A stretch of 64,000 bases of DNA, taken from assembly GCF_902833905.1 (NCBI RefSeq), contig NZ_CADFGP010000002.1, forward strand, positions 1 through 64,000, read 5' to 3'. This DNA is from Paraburkholderia tuberum STM678. GTDB lineage: Bacteria > Pseudomonadota > Gammaproteobacteria > Burkholderiales > Burkholderiaceae. How positions within the stretch are numbered: the first letter of the stretch is position 1; each line of letters starts with the position of its first letter. Made by a program: the position numbers and the translations under genes. Under the pieces are notes generated by a model. That model was given only the letters and a program-made list of their open reading frames with translations, did no database searches and was not told the DNA's origin. Of this stretch, positions 1-7,716 are shown in pieces.

Positions 1-102
1 AAGAGCGACGGTGAACCGGGTGCCAAGACCATCTGGCGAGGGCTCGATCAGGTACTCGCTGCCGCTGACACGCTACGCGCGCTCCGCGACGGGCTCGGCT
101 AA
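1..102 (+). CDS. IS4-like transposase, C-terminal fragment (cut by window edge)
   Basis: The reading frame is open from base 1 and stops at the TAA ending at 102. The last 33 residues include GEPGAKTIWRGL followed by an Ala/Leu-rich tail. This resembles the C-terminal end of IS4-family DDE transposases, where a G-x-K-x-[IL]-W-x-G stretch precedes the stop. The following bases (to about 150) may hold the right end of the element, but the other end is outside the window so no inverted repeat could be matched. It lies directly upstream of the toxin/immunity patch, which suggests that transposition shaped this edge. Assignment rests on a short motif only. Confidence 0.5.
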   Translation, partial: KSDGEPGAKTIWRGLDQVLAAADTLRALRDGLG

Positions 103-195
103 GGACTTATGTATAACGCTATGGGCTTAACCAGGGGTTTTTTGGGATGGTACCTTGATGCACAATCGGGCCTCCTTTATTGACTGTGAGGCACG

Positions 196-1026
196 ATGAC
201 TTCACTTTCCCTGGGTTCTTATCATGAGGTCCGTGAAAGGCGGCACGGACATTTCTTCTCGGTCAGCCTTTACAGATCGTTCAACCTTCACATCAGGTCT
301 CGCTGGTTGTTTGACGTGGATCGGTGGTTCCATTTTGCATTGCCGGCGAGCACAGCCCGCGAAGCGCACGATGACATTGTGCAGGGCATGGAGGAAGCGC
401 GCGCGGCGTGGCTGCAACATAGCCCATCCGTGCTGCTGTCGCACCAGCCATACGAGTTACGCGATATGCTCGGCCGGAGTGACAACCGCTTTCATATGTA
501 CAGGATGAAAGACGATGAGGTTGCCAAAGCCCTCTACAACGAAGTGAAGGACGGTAGCCTGATCTTCGTCCCTGAGCGGGACGAGATGCGCAAGTGCGTG
601 CAGGCGATACGGGAGCAGCGGGAAAAGGCGTCCCGGACAGCGTCCGCGCGCGCGCAACAACCGGCCGACGCGGACATGCTAAGTTCGCTCTATGGCAACA
701 GCCCCCGGGTGCCGCAGAATGCCGGTACGCCGTCGTATTCTCCCCGTGTTGGTTCGTTAGGCGAAGCTCAGCCGTTCGAGTACAGCGAGGACATTCCCAC
801 GGGCGGTGAAATGCAAACGGCATGGCTTCCCTCAGAAGGAGGGTCACCTAACCAATGGGTCGAAAACACATCGGGCAAGAAACAATGGCGCTTATATGAC
901 GGAGACGGTAACGCGGCCGTCGATATTGATTTCGGTCACGATCACGGGTTTGGCGTTCCACACTCCCTTAATTGGGAAAATGGCGTTAGAGATAAGGGAA
1001 ATGCATTTTCGCTGCTACCTTGGTAA
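196..1026 (+). CDS. polymorphic-toxin-like protein with C-terminal DxDFxHxHxxGxPH domain
   Basis: A 276-aa protein in three parts. Residues 1-150 are a charged region of unknown fold (ends in VPERDEMRKCVQAIREQREK). Residues about 161-175 carry the junction LSSLYGNSPRVPQN. The C-terminal part from about 215 contains DIDFGHDHGFGVPH and ends in NAFSLLPW. The Asp/His-rich motif resembles C-terminal tips of secreted polymorphic toxins (Rhs-type or T6SS cargo), which suggests a metal-dependent or nuclease-like activity; I cannot name the toxin family. The gene is followed 12 bases later by a small acidic protein gene, the usual toxin-immunity order. No signal peptide or Rhs repeats are visible. The same junction recurs downstream at 1478 and about 2813. 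GC is lower than in the flanking core genes. Toxin role is inference. Confidence 0.62.
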   Translation: MTSLSLGSYHEVRERRHGHFFSVSLYRSFNLHIRSRWLFDVDRWFHFALPASTAREAHDDIVQGMEEARAAWLQHSPSVLLSHQPYELRDMLGRSDNRFHMYRMKDDEVAKALYNEVKDGSLIFVPERDEMRKCVQAIREQREKASRTASARAQQPADADMLSSLYGNSPRVPQNAGTPSYSPRVGSLGEAQPFEYSEDIPTGGEMQTAWLPSEGGSPNQWVENTSGKKQWRLYDGDGNAAVDIDFGHDHGFGVPHSLNWENGVRDKGNAFSLLPW

Positions 1027-1038
1027 AGGATTTGTTTG

Positions 1039-1389
1039 ATGGACAAACTCAAGGAATTTGGTTACTTCCACGACTGGTATATCAACGCTCTCGTGGTTCG
1101 GGATAAGCATAAACTTATTGTCATGTTGGAGGATGAAGGGAAGCGAGCAACGGCAACTTTTAGCGGAACCAGTCGCTGCACCGTTGAACATTTCAGCGTG
1201 TCCAATAACATCGTCTTTGAGATGAAGATCCTCACGCCGGGGGACACGAATTACGATCTCGCCCGCGCCATGCTCTCTAAAAGCGAGCGGTTTTCGAAGA
1301 CGCCGGGGTCTCAAGTAGCGCTAGTCCTCGCAACGGCCGGCGCGGAGCTAGCTGTGGAATTTGAGACGCTCGACATCGACGCTGAGTAG
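1039..1389 (+). CDS. probable immunity protein for the upstream toxin
   Basis: A 116-aa soluble protein beginning MDKLKEFGYFHDWYI. The ATG at 1039 is preceded by AAAGGA at 1025-1030; a TTG one codon earlier is less likely. It has no signal peptide or transmembrane segment, so it should act in the cytoplasm. The sequence alternates beta-like segments (ALVVRDKHKLIVML, RCTVEHFSV, NNIVFEMKIL) and ends in an acidic VEFETLDIDAE tail. The function is inferred from position, immediately after a toxin-like gene, and from small size and acidity, which are typical of cognate immunity proteins. I do not recognise a named Pfam family with certainty. Confidence 0.6.
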   Translation: MDKLKEFGYFHDWYINALVVRDKHKLIVMLEDEGKRATATFSGTSRCTVEHFSVSNNIVFEMKILTPGDTNYDLARAMLSKSERFSKTPGSQVALVLATAGAELAVEFETLDIDAE

Positions 1390-1414
1390 GCGATTCGACT
1401 CGTGAATCTCCGAC

Positions 1415-1456
1415 TACGGGAATCGGCGCCTTTCGGGAAGCAGTGGCCGTGATGCT
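1415..1456 (+). repeat. 42-bp direct repeat, copy 1 (translation-start leader)
   Basis: Copy 1 of a 42-bp repeat; copy 2 is at 3244-3285 with 3 mismatches. Both copies end in a GGAAGCAG...GTGATGCT segment carrying a weak Shine-Dalgarno and an ATG. In copy 2 that ATG starts an exported protein. Here it is followed by the junction of an orphan toxin that starts at the next ATG (1459). Confidence 0.8.
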
Positions 1457-1458
1457 AA

Positions 1459-1746
1459 ATGACACTGTACCCAGTGTTAAGTTCGCTCTATGGCAACAGC
1501 CCGCGCGCGCCGCAGAACCTCGGCAATGCTCAGGCGTTCAACTATCAGCCAGATGCCGTGAGTGACGATGTGCAGGACATTGCGGCGCGCGGAGTGAGCG
1601 ATTTTCACGAGACCGAATGCTTCGCGCAGTACGAACGGGACCTAGACCTGTGCAACGCACTGGCTGGCCCAATGGGCGGTACACGTGGCATCGCGCTATG
1701 CAAAACGCAGGCATTCCAGAACTATCAACAGTGCAGAGGATATTGA
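1459..1746 (+). CDS. orphan toxin tip, Cys-rich CRGY type
   Basis: A 95-aa protein made almost entirely of a junction plus a toxin-like tip. Residues 7-30 read LSSLYGNSPRAPQN followed by LGNAQAFNYQP. The C-terminal half has four cysteines in the contexts TEC, DLC, ALCK and QQCRGY, ending CRGY-stop. It shares 25 identical bases (1478-1502) with the junction of the first toxin gene (680-704), which suggests that this is a displaced tip of a larger toxin, an orphan module. Its stop codon overlaps the start of the next gene (TGATG), so the two are translationally coupled, as expected for toxin-immunity pairs. Without an N-terminal delivery domain it may be silent unless recombined. No enzymatic class can be assigned. 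Confidence 0.55.
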   Translation: MTLYPVLSSLYGNSPRAPQNLGNAQAFNYQPDAVSDDVQDIAARGVSDFHETECFAQYERDLDLCNALAGPMGGTRGIALCKTQAFQNYQQCRGY

Positions 1747-2021
1747 TGGCTACTCATCCGCCGTATTCCGTGGTTCTAACCTATACAGAGGACCGTCAAC
1801 GGCTCACGGTGCAAACCGTTGACCCAACCAGGCTTGCCCCGTTGCTGGCCGGGAAAATCGAAATGCCGATCCTTCTCGATGAGTACGATTTCAAACTCGA
1901 CGACGAATTTGCGCGGAGGCTTGGCGTCGCAATACTCAACGTGATTGCGCTCGGTCAGCCTGACATCAAGCAGTACATGTCAGTTACGCAAGAGCCGATC
2001 GACAAGCCTTCACAGACGTAG
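1746..2021 (+). CDS. probable immunity protein for the CRGY-type toxin
   Basis: A 91-aa protein starting MATHPPYSVVLTYTEDRQ. The ATG overlaps the stop of the preceding toxin tip. A longer in-frame reading back to 1617 lies inside the toxin gene and is rejected. It aligns end to end with the 87-aa protein at 2386-2649: a V-x-Y-x-E-x-x-Q start, D-x-x-x-LA-x-L in the middle, and A-x-RLG-x-x-x-L-x-V near the end. So the patch carries two paralogous immunity-type proteins. It has no signal peptide and is predicted cytoplasmic. The role is inferred from coupling and paralogy. Confidence 0.6.
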   Translation: MATHPPYSVVLTYTEDRQRLTVQTVDPTRLAPLLAGKIEMPILLDEYDFKLDDEFARRLGVAILNVIALGQPDIKQYMSVTQEPIDKPSQT

Positions 2022-2331
2022 CCCGCCGCCCGCGCACTTATGCGCTGTGCGTGCAACGGGCATTCGGGAGTTATCAAACCTACTGTTGCGCGTCCGGCGC
2101 GCGCAGGGCCGCGAGCGCTTCAGGAAGTCGCGCGAGCGCTTCCGCTAGCGAACGTGCGCCGCCGAGTGGGAGAAAGCCGGCAAAGCTGTCGTCGTCGTCC
2201 ACCAGCAGCCCGTCGAACTGCCCAGTGCTGTCGCGATAGACGATCACGTCTGCCCGCTGCCCGCCCATCCTTGCGAGTACCGCCGCCACGACTGCTCCGG
2301 CCGCGGTGGTGTCGCTGCGGCAACCGGGCGC

Positions 2332-2382
2332 GCGTGCAAGGACAACGCTTTCCGGTTGTATAACCAATGTCGAGGATACTGA
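2332..2382 (+). pseudogene. 3' remnant of a second CRGY-type toxin
   Basis: The last codons before the TGA at 2380-2382 read ACKDNAFRLYNQCRGY. This matches the tail ALCKTQAFQNYQQCRGY of the intact tip at 1459-1746. Upstream in this frame similarity fades, although a Cys-containing stretch continues. There is no junction or start codon in frame, so this is a truncated copy left in front of the second immunity gene. The rest of 2022-2331 shows no convincing plus-strand gene. Confidence 0.6.
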
Positions 2383-2385
2383 ACT

Positions 2386-2649
2386 ATGGTCCCGTCAAAA
2401 TCATTCGTCGTCTCGTATAACGAAGAGCTGCAACAGTTTGAAATGTATTCACTCAAGGATTCCGACTTGGCCGCTCTACGCGAAAACGCCGTTGTCGCGC
2501 CTTGGCGTCTTTCAGCGATTCCGGGCGGCAAATTAGGTGAAAACATCGCGAAGCGTCTCGGCGCTATGGCGCTTGGCGTTCTCTCGATATATCACCCTGA
2601 AGTGCAGCAACGTTTGCGCGTGGAGCCGGATCAGTTTCCGTTTCCGTAG
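2386..2649 (+). CDS. second probable immunity protein (paralogue of 1746-2021)
   Basis: An 87-aa protein starting MVPSKSFVVSYNEELQQFEMY. The ATG lies three bases after the stop of the degraded toxin tail, the same order as the upstream pair. It is recognisably homologous to the 1746-2021 product but strongly diverged, consistent with immunity to a different toxin variant, or with an orphan immunity gene kept after its toxin decayed. No membrane segment or signal peptide. Function is inferred only. Confidence 0.55.
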   Translation: MVPSKSFVVSYNEELQQFEMYSLKDSDLAALRENAVVAPWRLSAIPGGKLGENIAKRLGAMALGVLSIYHPEVQQRLRVEPDQFPFP

Positions 2650-2728
2650 GCCGTACCGCGTCAGCGAAGTCGGATCCACCAGTCAAGGGTCCGTATGATG
2701 ATCGGGTCGCCAGCAGCAGAGTCGATGG

Positions 2729-3028
2729 TTGCCTGTTTCCCCTGGTACCCCTGTTGCATTACTGTTACTGCCTCTATTGAGGCGGTTTTTATGGGCGCTA
2801 TTACAAAAGCCCCGCGTGCCACAGAATCTCAGCAATGCGCAGCCGTTCGACTATCAGCCCGGCATGCCGGATGACGACGGTATGCGGTTTGTTTGGGCGA
2901 CGGCCCAAAATTTACTGCATAGCGCTTCAAGTAGGGCAAGCGATGGTAAATTTCCGCTCGCGTTACGGGCAGCGAACAAGTTGTCTGTAGCGCTCGCCTA
3001 TGGATTTGTTTTCGAGGAGATGACATGA
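2729..3028 (+). pseudogene. decayed third toxin module with junction remnant
   Basis: From about 2809 the frame reads PRVPQNLSNAQPFDYQPGMPDDDG, clearly related to the junction of the CRGY toxin (PRAPQNLGNAQAFNYQPD). The bases upstream align to the SSLYGNS part but are mutated. The following about 50 residues (FVWATAQNLLHSASS...) are unlike the other two tips, and the frame stops inside a perfect 24-bp tandem duplication. The 5' part of this open frame (ALLLLPLLRRF) is probably not genuine coding. The stretch 3050-3243 that follows has no convincing gene. Confidence 0.45.
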
Positions 3029-3050
3029 TTTGTTTTCGAGGAGATGACAT
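3003..3050. repeat. perfect 24-bp tandem duplication
   Basis: GATTTGTTTTCGAGGAGATG followed by ACAT occurs twice head to tail (3003-3026 and 3027-3050) without mismatch. The unit is 8 codons long; the first copy runs into TGA at the junction and so ends the module-three frame. It looks like a recent replication-slippage event in decaying sequence. Confidence 0.95.
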
Positions 3051-3243
3051 GGCAGCAAGGCAGTCTCTTTCGCATACAACTCGGCGGATCGGAATACACG
3101 AGAAGCGCTGGACCCTGCAAATCGGGGGGATATGGAAGGAGTCGCGCAGCACATGTCGCTCAATATCATGGTGACCCCACGCGATCGGCGGGGGCGCCCG
3201 ATTGGCTCGCCCCGCAGAAGCCGGGGACTGGCGAATCGGCGGG

Positions 3244-3285
3244 TACGGGAATCGGCGCCTTTCAGGAAGCAGCGACCGTGATGCT
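3244..3285 (+). repeat. 42-bp direct repeat, copy 2
   Basis: Copy 2 of the 42-bp repeat at 1415-1456 (39 of 42 identical). It supplies the AGGAAG ribosome-binding region and the ATG (3281) of the exported protein gene that follows. Confidence 0.8.
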
Positions 3286-3706
3286 CAAACCACTGTGCCC
3301 GGCGCTGATCATTTACCTGATTGCGACCACCTGCTCTGCCACCGGGATCACGGCCACCCCGTCATCATTCAACGGAAAATGGACCGTCACCGATGTGGTC
3401 GGATACAGCGATGTCTCGGGCGGAATACCTGAGGCAAAACGACTGCTCGGCAAGGTGCTGAGCATATCGACTGGGCAGATCGAATTCGCAGGCGACCGCT
3501 GTCGTCCGCACGGCGGTTTCAACGTCCGCACCGTCAATACCGCGCCGAAGCTCAAGGACTATTACGGTATCAATCTCGAAGATACGGGCTTGCCGCCGAA
3601 GACCCTACTGCTGGACAGCGACAATTGCGCGGCCGTATTCCGCATGGATGCGCATCGCGTCGAATTCGGTTGGAACGGCGTGATCGTGCGGGCAGTGAAA
3701 CCGTAA
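3281..3706 (+). CDS. small exported protein, unknown function
   Basis: A 141-aa protein. The ATG at 3281 gives a clean signal peptide (MLKPLCPALIIYLIATTCSA, cleavage probably after ATTCSA or the next few residues), which is why the longer open frame back to 3044 is rejected. The mature part begins with FNGKWTVTDVVGYSD and has two further cysteines (DRC, DNC) that could form a periplasmic disulfide. It resembles small beta-rich periplasmic proteins. Its position at the end of a toxin/immunity patch makes a periplasmic immunity role conceivable, but nothing proves it. It runs convergently toward prpR, with a 6-base gap. Confidence 0.6.
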   Translation: MLKPLCPALIIYLIATTCSATGITATPSSFNGKWTVTDVVGYSDVSGGIPEAKRLLGKVLSISTGQIEFAGDRCRPHGGFNVRTVNTAPKLKDYYGINLEDTGLPPKTLLLDSDNCAAVFRMDAHRVEFGWNGVIVRAVKP

Positions 3707-3712
3707 CCATCT

Positions 3713-5671
3713 CTACCGCCCCGCATTCAACTTGCGCCACAGCGTCGTCTTGCTGATGCCCAACGCGGCGCAAGCCGCATCGCGATCACCGTCGTGAACC
3801 GCGAGCACCGCGCGGATTTCATCAGCCTCGACATGACGGCTGCGCTCGCGCAGCGTCAGCGCCGCCGGCTTCGCGCGCGCGACGGGCTCGACGACTTCCG
3901 GCGCGATCGCGCGCAGCATGTCGCGCGTGACGAGCGCCGCACTCGCATCCGTGTCCGCATCGCCATCGGCGAGTTCAACCGCAATCCGCTCGATCACGTT
4001 CTGCAACTCGCGCACATTGCCCGGCCACGCATAGCGCCGCAACGCCGCGCCCAAACCCTCCAGCATGCGAGCGGCGGTCTGCGCGTCGGGCACGCGCGCC
4101 GCCAGCCTCGGCTCGCGCGCGGCCGCCTGGCGCAACAGTTCGGCGGCGAGCGGCAGCAGGTCGTTCGGCCGCTCGCGCAGCGGCGGTAGCGCGATGCTGA
4201 GGATGTTGAGCCGGTAGTACAGATCGGTACGGAAACTGCCCTCTGTGATGGCGTCGGTCAGCGCGCGATGCGTCGCCGCGACGATGCGGATATCGACGCG
4301 CATCGGCTCCGTCGATCCGAGCCGCACCACCTCGCGCTCCTGCAACACGCGCAACAGGCGGCTCTGCAACGGCAACGGCATCTCGCCGATCTCGTCGAGA
4401 AACAGCGTGCCGCGATGCGCGACCTCGATCAGCCCCGCCTTGCCGCCCTTGCGCGCGCCGGTGAACGCGCCTTCCTCGTAGCCGAACAGTTCGCTTTCGA
4501 GCAGCGCCTCCGGAAACGCGCCGCAATTGATCGCGACGAACGCGAAGTCGCGTCGCGCGCTCAGTTGATGCATGCTCTGCGCGACCATTTCCTTGCCGGT
4601 GCCGCTTTCGCCGAGAATCAGCACGGTCGCGTCCGACCTCGCATAACGCACGACGAGCGCGCGCACCCGTTCGATCGATTCCGACGCGCCGACGATATCG
4701 TCGAGCCGGTAGCGCGCGGTGAACTGCTGCACGCGTTGACGCGCGCGCAGCGTCCGATCGAGCCGTTCGACCGCGCGCGATTCCTGAAACGTCAGCACGG
4801 TGCCCGGCGCCGCGCCGCTGCTTGCGAGCGGCCCGCGATGCACGACATAGCTGGCGCCGCGCACCGTGCAGAAGCTGTCGCCCTCCGCGTCCGGCAGACT
4901 GCCCGCGAGGTCGGGCGCGAGTTCGAGCAGCGCGCGGCCGACGGCCTTTGCCGCATCGATACCGAGCACGCCCGCGAGCCGCTGGTTCATCAGTTCGACG
5001 CGGCCTTGCGCATCGAGCGCGACCACGCCGTCGCGCAGGTGCTGCAGCAGCGTGTCGAGCCGCTGGCGTCGCACGGTTTCGCGGCGCGTCGCCTGCGCGA
5101 CTTCGAGCGCGGTGTCGAAGCCGGCCCGCACCGACGCGCGCGAGTACAGAAACACCGCGCCCATGCCGGCGTTCGCGGCGAGGTCGGTGACCATGCCTGG
5201 GCCGACCACGACGTCGATGCCACGATCGCTGAGATCGAGCACGACGCTCTCCGCGTCCTGCGCCGACTGGTACGACGCGAACGTGACATCGAGCGCGTAC
5301 GCGGCGGCGAACCGCCGCACTTCGTCGGGCGTGTCGCCGTGCGTGACGAGCGCGACGCGCGCGCCTTCCCGACGCGCGCGGGCGAGCGCATGCATGACGT
5401 CGTAGCCGGTCGGACTGATCCGCACGACCGGCACCGACACGCGCGTCTTCAGATACGCGCCGTTCGAGCCGCCCGCGAGCACGACGTCGGGCCGCGCGGC
5501 GCCCGCGGCCTCGATTTCGCGCACCGCGTCTTCGAAGGCGTGCGACACGATGCGAACATCCGCGAGTTCCACGTATTCGCCGGCGATGTCGAAGAACAGA
5601 TCGCGCAGGCGGCTAATGCTGAGCGCCCAGACGCGCGGACGCTGCGGCGGTTCATAAAGAGGCGTGCTCAA
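3713..5671 (-). CDS. prpR: propionate catabolism sigma-54 activator PrpR
   Basis: A 652-aa sigma-54-dependent regulator. Residues 10-200 match the PrpR N-terminal sensor domain, which in the family responds to 2-methylcitrate. Residues about 205-300 look like a PAS domain. The AAA+ domain (325-565) has Walker A GESGTGKE at 354-361, the sigma-54 contact loop GAFTGA at 401-406 and Walker B LFLDEIGE at 423-430. A Fis-type helix-turn-helix ([20 protein letters not shown]) closes the protein. It is divergent from prpC, with the shared 237-bp region holding a sigma-54 promoter and a palindrome, so it very likely activates prpC-prpD-acnA. Length is slightly above the enterobacterial 520-540 aa because of the longer middle region. 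Confidence 0.93.
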   Translation of the reverse strand: MSTPLYEPPQRPRVWALSISRLRDLFFDIAGEYVELADVRIVSHAFEDAVREIEAAGAARPDVVLAGGSNGAYLKTRVSVPVVRISPTGYDVMHALARARREGARVALVTHGDTPDEVRRFAAAYALDVTFASYQSAQDAESVVLDLSDRGIDVVVGPGMVTDLAANAGMGAVFLYSRASVRAGFDTALEVAQATRRETVRRQRLDTLLQHLRDGVVALDAQGRVELMNQRLAGVLGIDAAKAVGRALLELAPDLAGSLPDAEGDSFCTVRGASYVVHRGPLASSGAAPGTVLTFQESRAVERLDRTLRARQRVQQFTARYRLDDIVGASESIERVRALVVRYARSDATVLILGESGTGKEMVAQSMHQLSARRDFAFVAINCGAFPEALLESELFGYEEGAFTGARKGGKAGLIEVAHRGTLFLDEIGEMPLPLQSRLLRVLQEREVVRLGSTEPMRVDIRIVAATHRALTDAITEGSFRTDLYYRLNILSIALPPLRERPNDLLPLAAELLRQAAAREPRLAARVPDAQTAARMLEGLGAALRRYAWPGNVRELQNVIERIAVELADGDADTDASAALVTRDMLRAIAPEVVEPVARAKPAALTLRERSRHVEADEIRAVLAVHDGDRDAACAALGISKTTLWRKLNAGR

Positions 5672-5744
5672 GGCGGACGGCTCGCAACGGGATGGTTGGG
5701 GACCTCCATTATGCGAGCATTCATTGCCGATTTGAAATCCGGAG

Positions 5745-5758
5745 TTTCATTAATGAAA
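5745..5758. promoter_or_regulatory. 14-bp perfect palindrome, candidate PrpR site
   Basis: TTTCATTAATGAAA is a perfect dyad about 78 bases upstream of the prpC sigma-54 -24 element, the usual place for an enhancer-binding-protein site. Its assignment to PrpR is inference from position between prpR and prpC. Confidence 0.6.
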
Positions 5759-5835
5759 TCGAGCGTCGGACGGGGTCGCGTCATTGCTTTGCCGGACTCC
5801 CGCCAAATCAGGCACTTAGCTGGTGGTGAACGGGC

Positions 5836-5850
5836 TGGCCCGTTCCTTGC
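5836..5850 (+). promoter_or_regulatory. sigma-54 promoter of prpC
   Basis: TGGCCCGTTCCTTGC fits the -24/-12 pattern TGGC-N8-TTGC with GG and GC separated by exactly 10 bases (GG 5837-5838, GC 5849-5850). It lies about 58 bases before the prpC start and agrees with control by the neighbouring PrpR. Confidence 0.75.
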
Positions 5851-5908
5851 GTACAAGGCAGCCCAGTCGAAGCAATGGCCAAATTCCAACCCTTTCTGGA
5901 GACAATCG

Positions 5909-7078
5909 ATGAGCGAAGCAGACAACAGCACGCCGAACGCAGGCGCTTTCAAACCGAAAAAATCCGTCGCGCTGTCGGGCGTGACTGCGGGCAACACCGC
6001 GCTGTGCACGGTCGGCAAGACCGGCAACGATCTGCACTATCGCGGCTATGACATTCTCGACATCGCCGAGGCGTGCGAATTCGAGGAGATCGCTTATCTG
6101 CTGGTCCACGGCAAGCTACCGACCCAGGCCGAACTGACCGCGTACAAGACGAAGCTGAAGTCGATGCGCGGCCTGCCCGCCAACGTAAAAGCCGCGCTCG
6201 AATGGATTCCGGCCGCCGCGCATCCGATGGACGTGATGCGCACCGGCGTGTCGGTGCTCGGCACCGTGCTGCCCGAGAAGGATGACCACAATCTCCCCGG
6301 CGCGCGCGATATCGCCGACAAACTGATGGCCTCGCTCGGCTCGATGCTGCTGTACTGGTATCACTACTCGCACAACGGCAAGCGCATCGAGGTCGAAACT
6401 GACGACGATTCGATCGGCGGTCACTTCCTGCATCTGCTGCATGGCGTCGAGCCGTCGAAGGCGTGGGTCGATGCGATGCACGTGTCGCTGAACCTGTACG
6501 CGGAGCACGAGTTCAACGCGTCGACGTTCACCGGCCGCGTGATCGCGGGCACGGGCTCGGACATGTACTCGGCGGTCACCGGCGCGATCGGCGCGCTGCG
6601 CGGCCCGAAACACGGCGGCGCCAATGAAGCCGCGTTCGAAATCCAGTCGCGCTACCAGACGCCTGACGAAGCCGAAGCCGACATCCGCCGCCGCGTCGAG
6701 AACAAGGAAGTCGTGATCGGCTTTGGCCATCCGGTCTACACGATCTCGGACCCGCGCAACAAGATCATCAAGGAAGTCGCGAAGAAGCTGTCGAAGGAAG
6801 CGGGCAACACGAAGCTGTTCTCGATCGCCGAACGGCTCGAATCGGTGATGTGGGACGCGAAGAAGATGTTCCCGAACCTCGACTGGTTCAGCGCGGTGTC
6901 GTATCACATGATGGGCGTGCCGACCGCGATGTTCACGCCGCTGTTCGTGATCTCGCGTACGGCAGGATGGAGCGCGCACATCATCGAGCAGCGCGTCGAC
7001 AACAAGATCATCCGGCCGAGCGCGAATTACACCGGACCCGAGAATTTAAAGTACGTGCCGCTAAATAGGAGAAAATAG
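5909..7078 (+). CDS. prpC: 2-methylcitrate synthase
   Basis: A 389-aa citrate-synthase-family enzyme that condenses propionyl-CoA with oxaloacetate to 2-methylcitrate in the cytoplasm. The catalytic triad is visible at positions known for bacterial methylcitrate synthases: H235 in [10 protein letters not shown]274 in GFGHPVY and D325 in FPNLDWF. The sequence [10 protein letters not shown] is also typical. The ATG at 5909 is preceded by CTGGAGA (5896-5902); the much longer in-frame reading through prpR's antisense strand is spurious. First gene of the prpC - exported protein - prpD - acnA group. prpB (2-methylisocitrate lyase), normally next to prpC, is absent here. Confidence 0.95.
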   Translation: MSEADNSTPNAGAFKPKKSVALSGVTAGNTALCTVGKTGNDLHYRGYDILDIAEACEFEEIAYLLVHGKLPTQAELTAYKTKLKSMRGLPANVKAALEWIPAAAHPMDVMRTGVSVLGTVLPEKDDHNLPGARDIADKLMASLGSMLLYWYHYSHNGKRIEVETDDDSIGGHFLHLLHGVEPSKAWVDAMHVSLNLYAEHEFNASTFTGRVIAGTGSDMYSAVTGAIGALRGPKHGGANEAAFEIQSRYQTPDEAEADIRRRVENKEVVIGFGHPVYTISDPRNKIIKEVAKKLSKEAGNTKLFSIAERLESVMWDAKKMFPNLDWFSAVSYHMMGVPTAMFTPLFVISRTAGWSAHIIEQRVDNKIIRPSANYTGPENLKYVPLNRRK

Positions 7079-7179
7079 CGATCGCTGCGCGCTCCACAGC
7101 GCGTGCAGTTCAACCCGCGCGGCCGCCGGACCGGTCGTCCGCGCACTGTTTAACTGATTTTGATAGAAAGGTTTTCTCC

Positions 7180-7692
7180 ATGAAAAAGCTGATGATCGCC
7201 GCCATGATTGGCGCCCTGTCCACGACGATGCTGACCGTCGCGACTGACGCCACCGCTGCGGACACGGCCACCACCACGAAGAAGCCGGCCACCAAGGCCG
7301 TCGCGAAGCGCCCGGAGCCGCGCCGCCTGATCAAGCGCAAGCCGAGTCCGGCGAAGGAAGCGAAGGTCGATCCGATCCCGGAAGGCGCTGAAAAGTGGGC
7401 GTGCAAGGACGGCCTTGCTTTCGAAATGAAAGGCGACATGAAGCGTGACCAGATCGTCACGGTTCACTGGGCGAACAAGAACTACAACCTGCCGCGCGAA
7501 GCGACCACGACGGGCGCCGACCGCTTCCACGACGCAGCGTCGGGTATGGACCTCGTCGTGATCCCGACGAAGGCCATGCTGTTCCAGGACAAGGACAGCT
7601 CGCGTCTCGCCGACGAGTGCAAGACGGTCGCCATGGAAGAGGGCGCGCCGGCTGCAACGCAATCGAACGCGATCAACAAGACCGGCAACTGA
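7180..7692 (+). CDS. exported protein, possibly MliC-like, embedded in the prp operon
   Basis: A 170-aa protein with a signal peptide (MKKLMIAAMIGALSTTMLTVATDATA), a Lys/Pro/Ala-rich linker (residues 28-60) and a compact C-terminal domain from about 68 (WACKDGLAFEM...VHWANKNYNLPR...DECKTVAM). The pattern C-x-D/G ... V-x-W-x-N-x-x-Y-x-L-x-x ... C resembles MliC/PliC-type lysozyme-inhibitor folds, but the match is only by eye. It lies 101 bases after prpC and 24 bases before prpD, so it is probably co-transcribed with the methylcitrate genes, an odd place for an envelope protein. Function in propionate metabolism is unknown. Confidence 0.75.
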   Translation: MKKLMIAAMIGALSTTMLTVATDATAADTATTTKKPATKAVAKRPEPRRLIKRKPSPAKEAKVDPIPEGAEKWACKDGLAFEMKGDMKRDQIVTVHWANKNYNLPREATTTGADRFHDAASGMDLVVIPTKAMLFQDKDSSRLADECKTVAMEEGAPAATQSNAINKTGN

Positions 7693-7716
7693 TTTTCGCC
7701 GCCAGGGAAGCCCCCG

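Noticed and set aside
2080..2367. Minus-strand open frame of 95 aa in the toxin patch
   Set aside because: It reads like protein in its C-terminal part, but its start lies inside the conserved tail of the decayed toxin and it has no ribosome-binding site. It is antisense to recognisable toxin sequence, so I left it out, with some doubt.
3044..3280. N-terminal extension of the exported protein frame
   Set aside because: It lacks conserved features and would hide the clear signal peptide that starts at 3281.
4268..5908. Plus-strand extension of the prpC frame across prpR
   Set aside because: Arg/Ala-rich shadow of the prpR coding strand; prpC homologues start at MSEADN and a ribosome-binding site precedes 5909.
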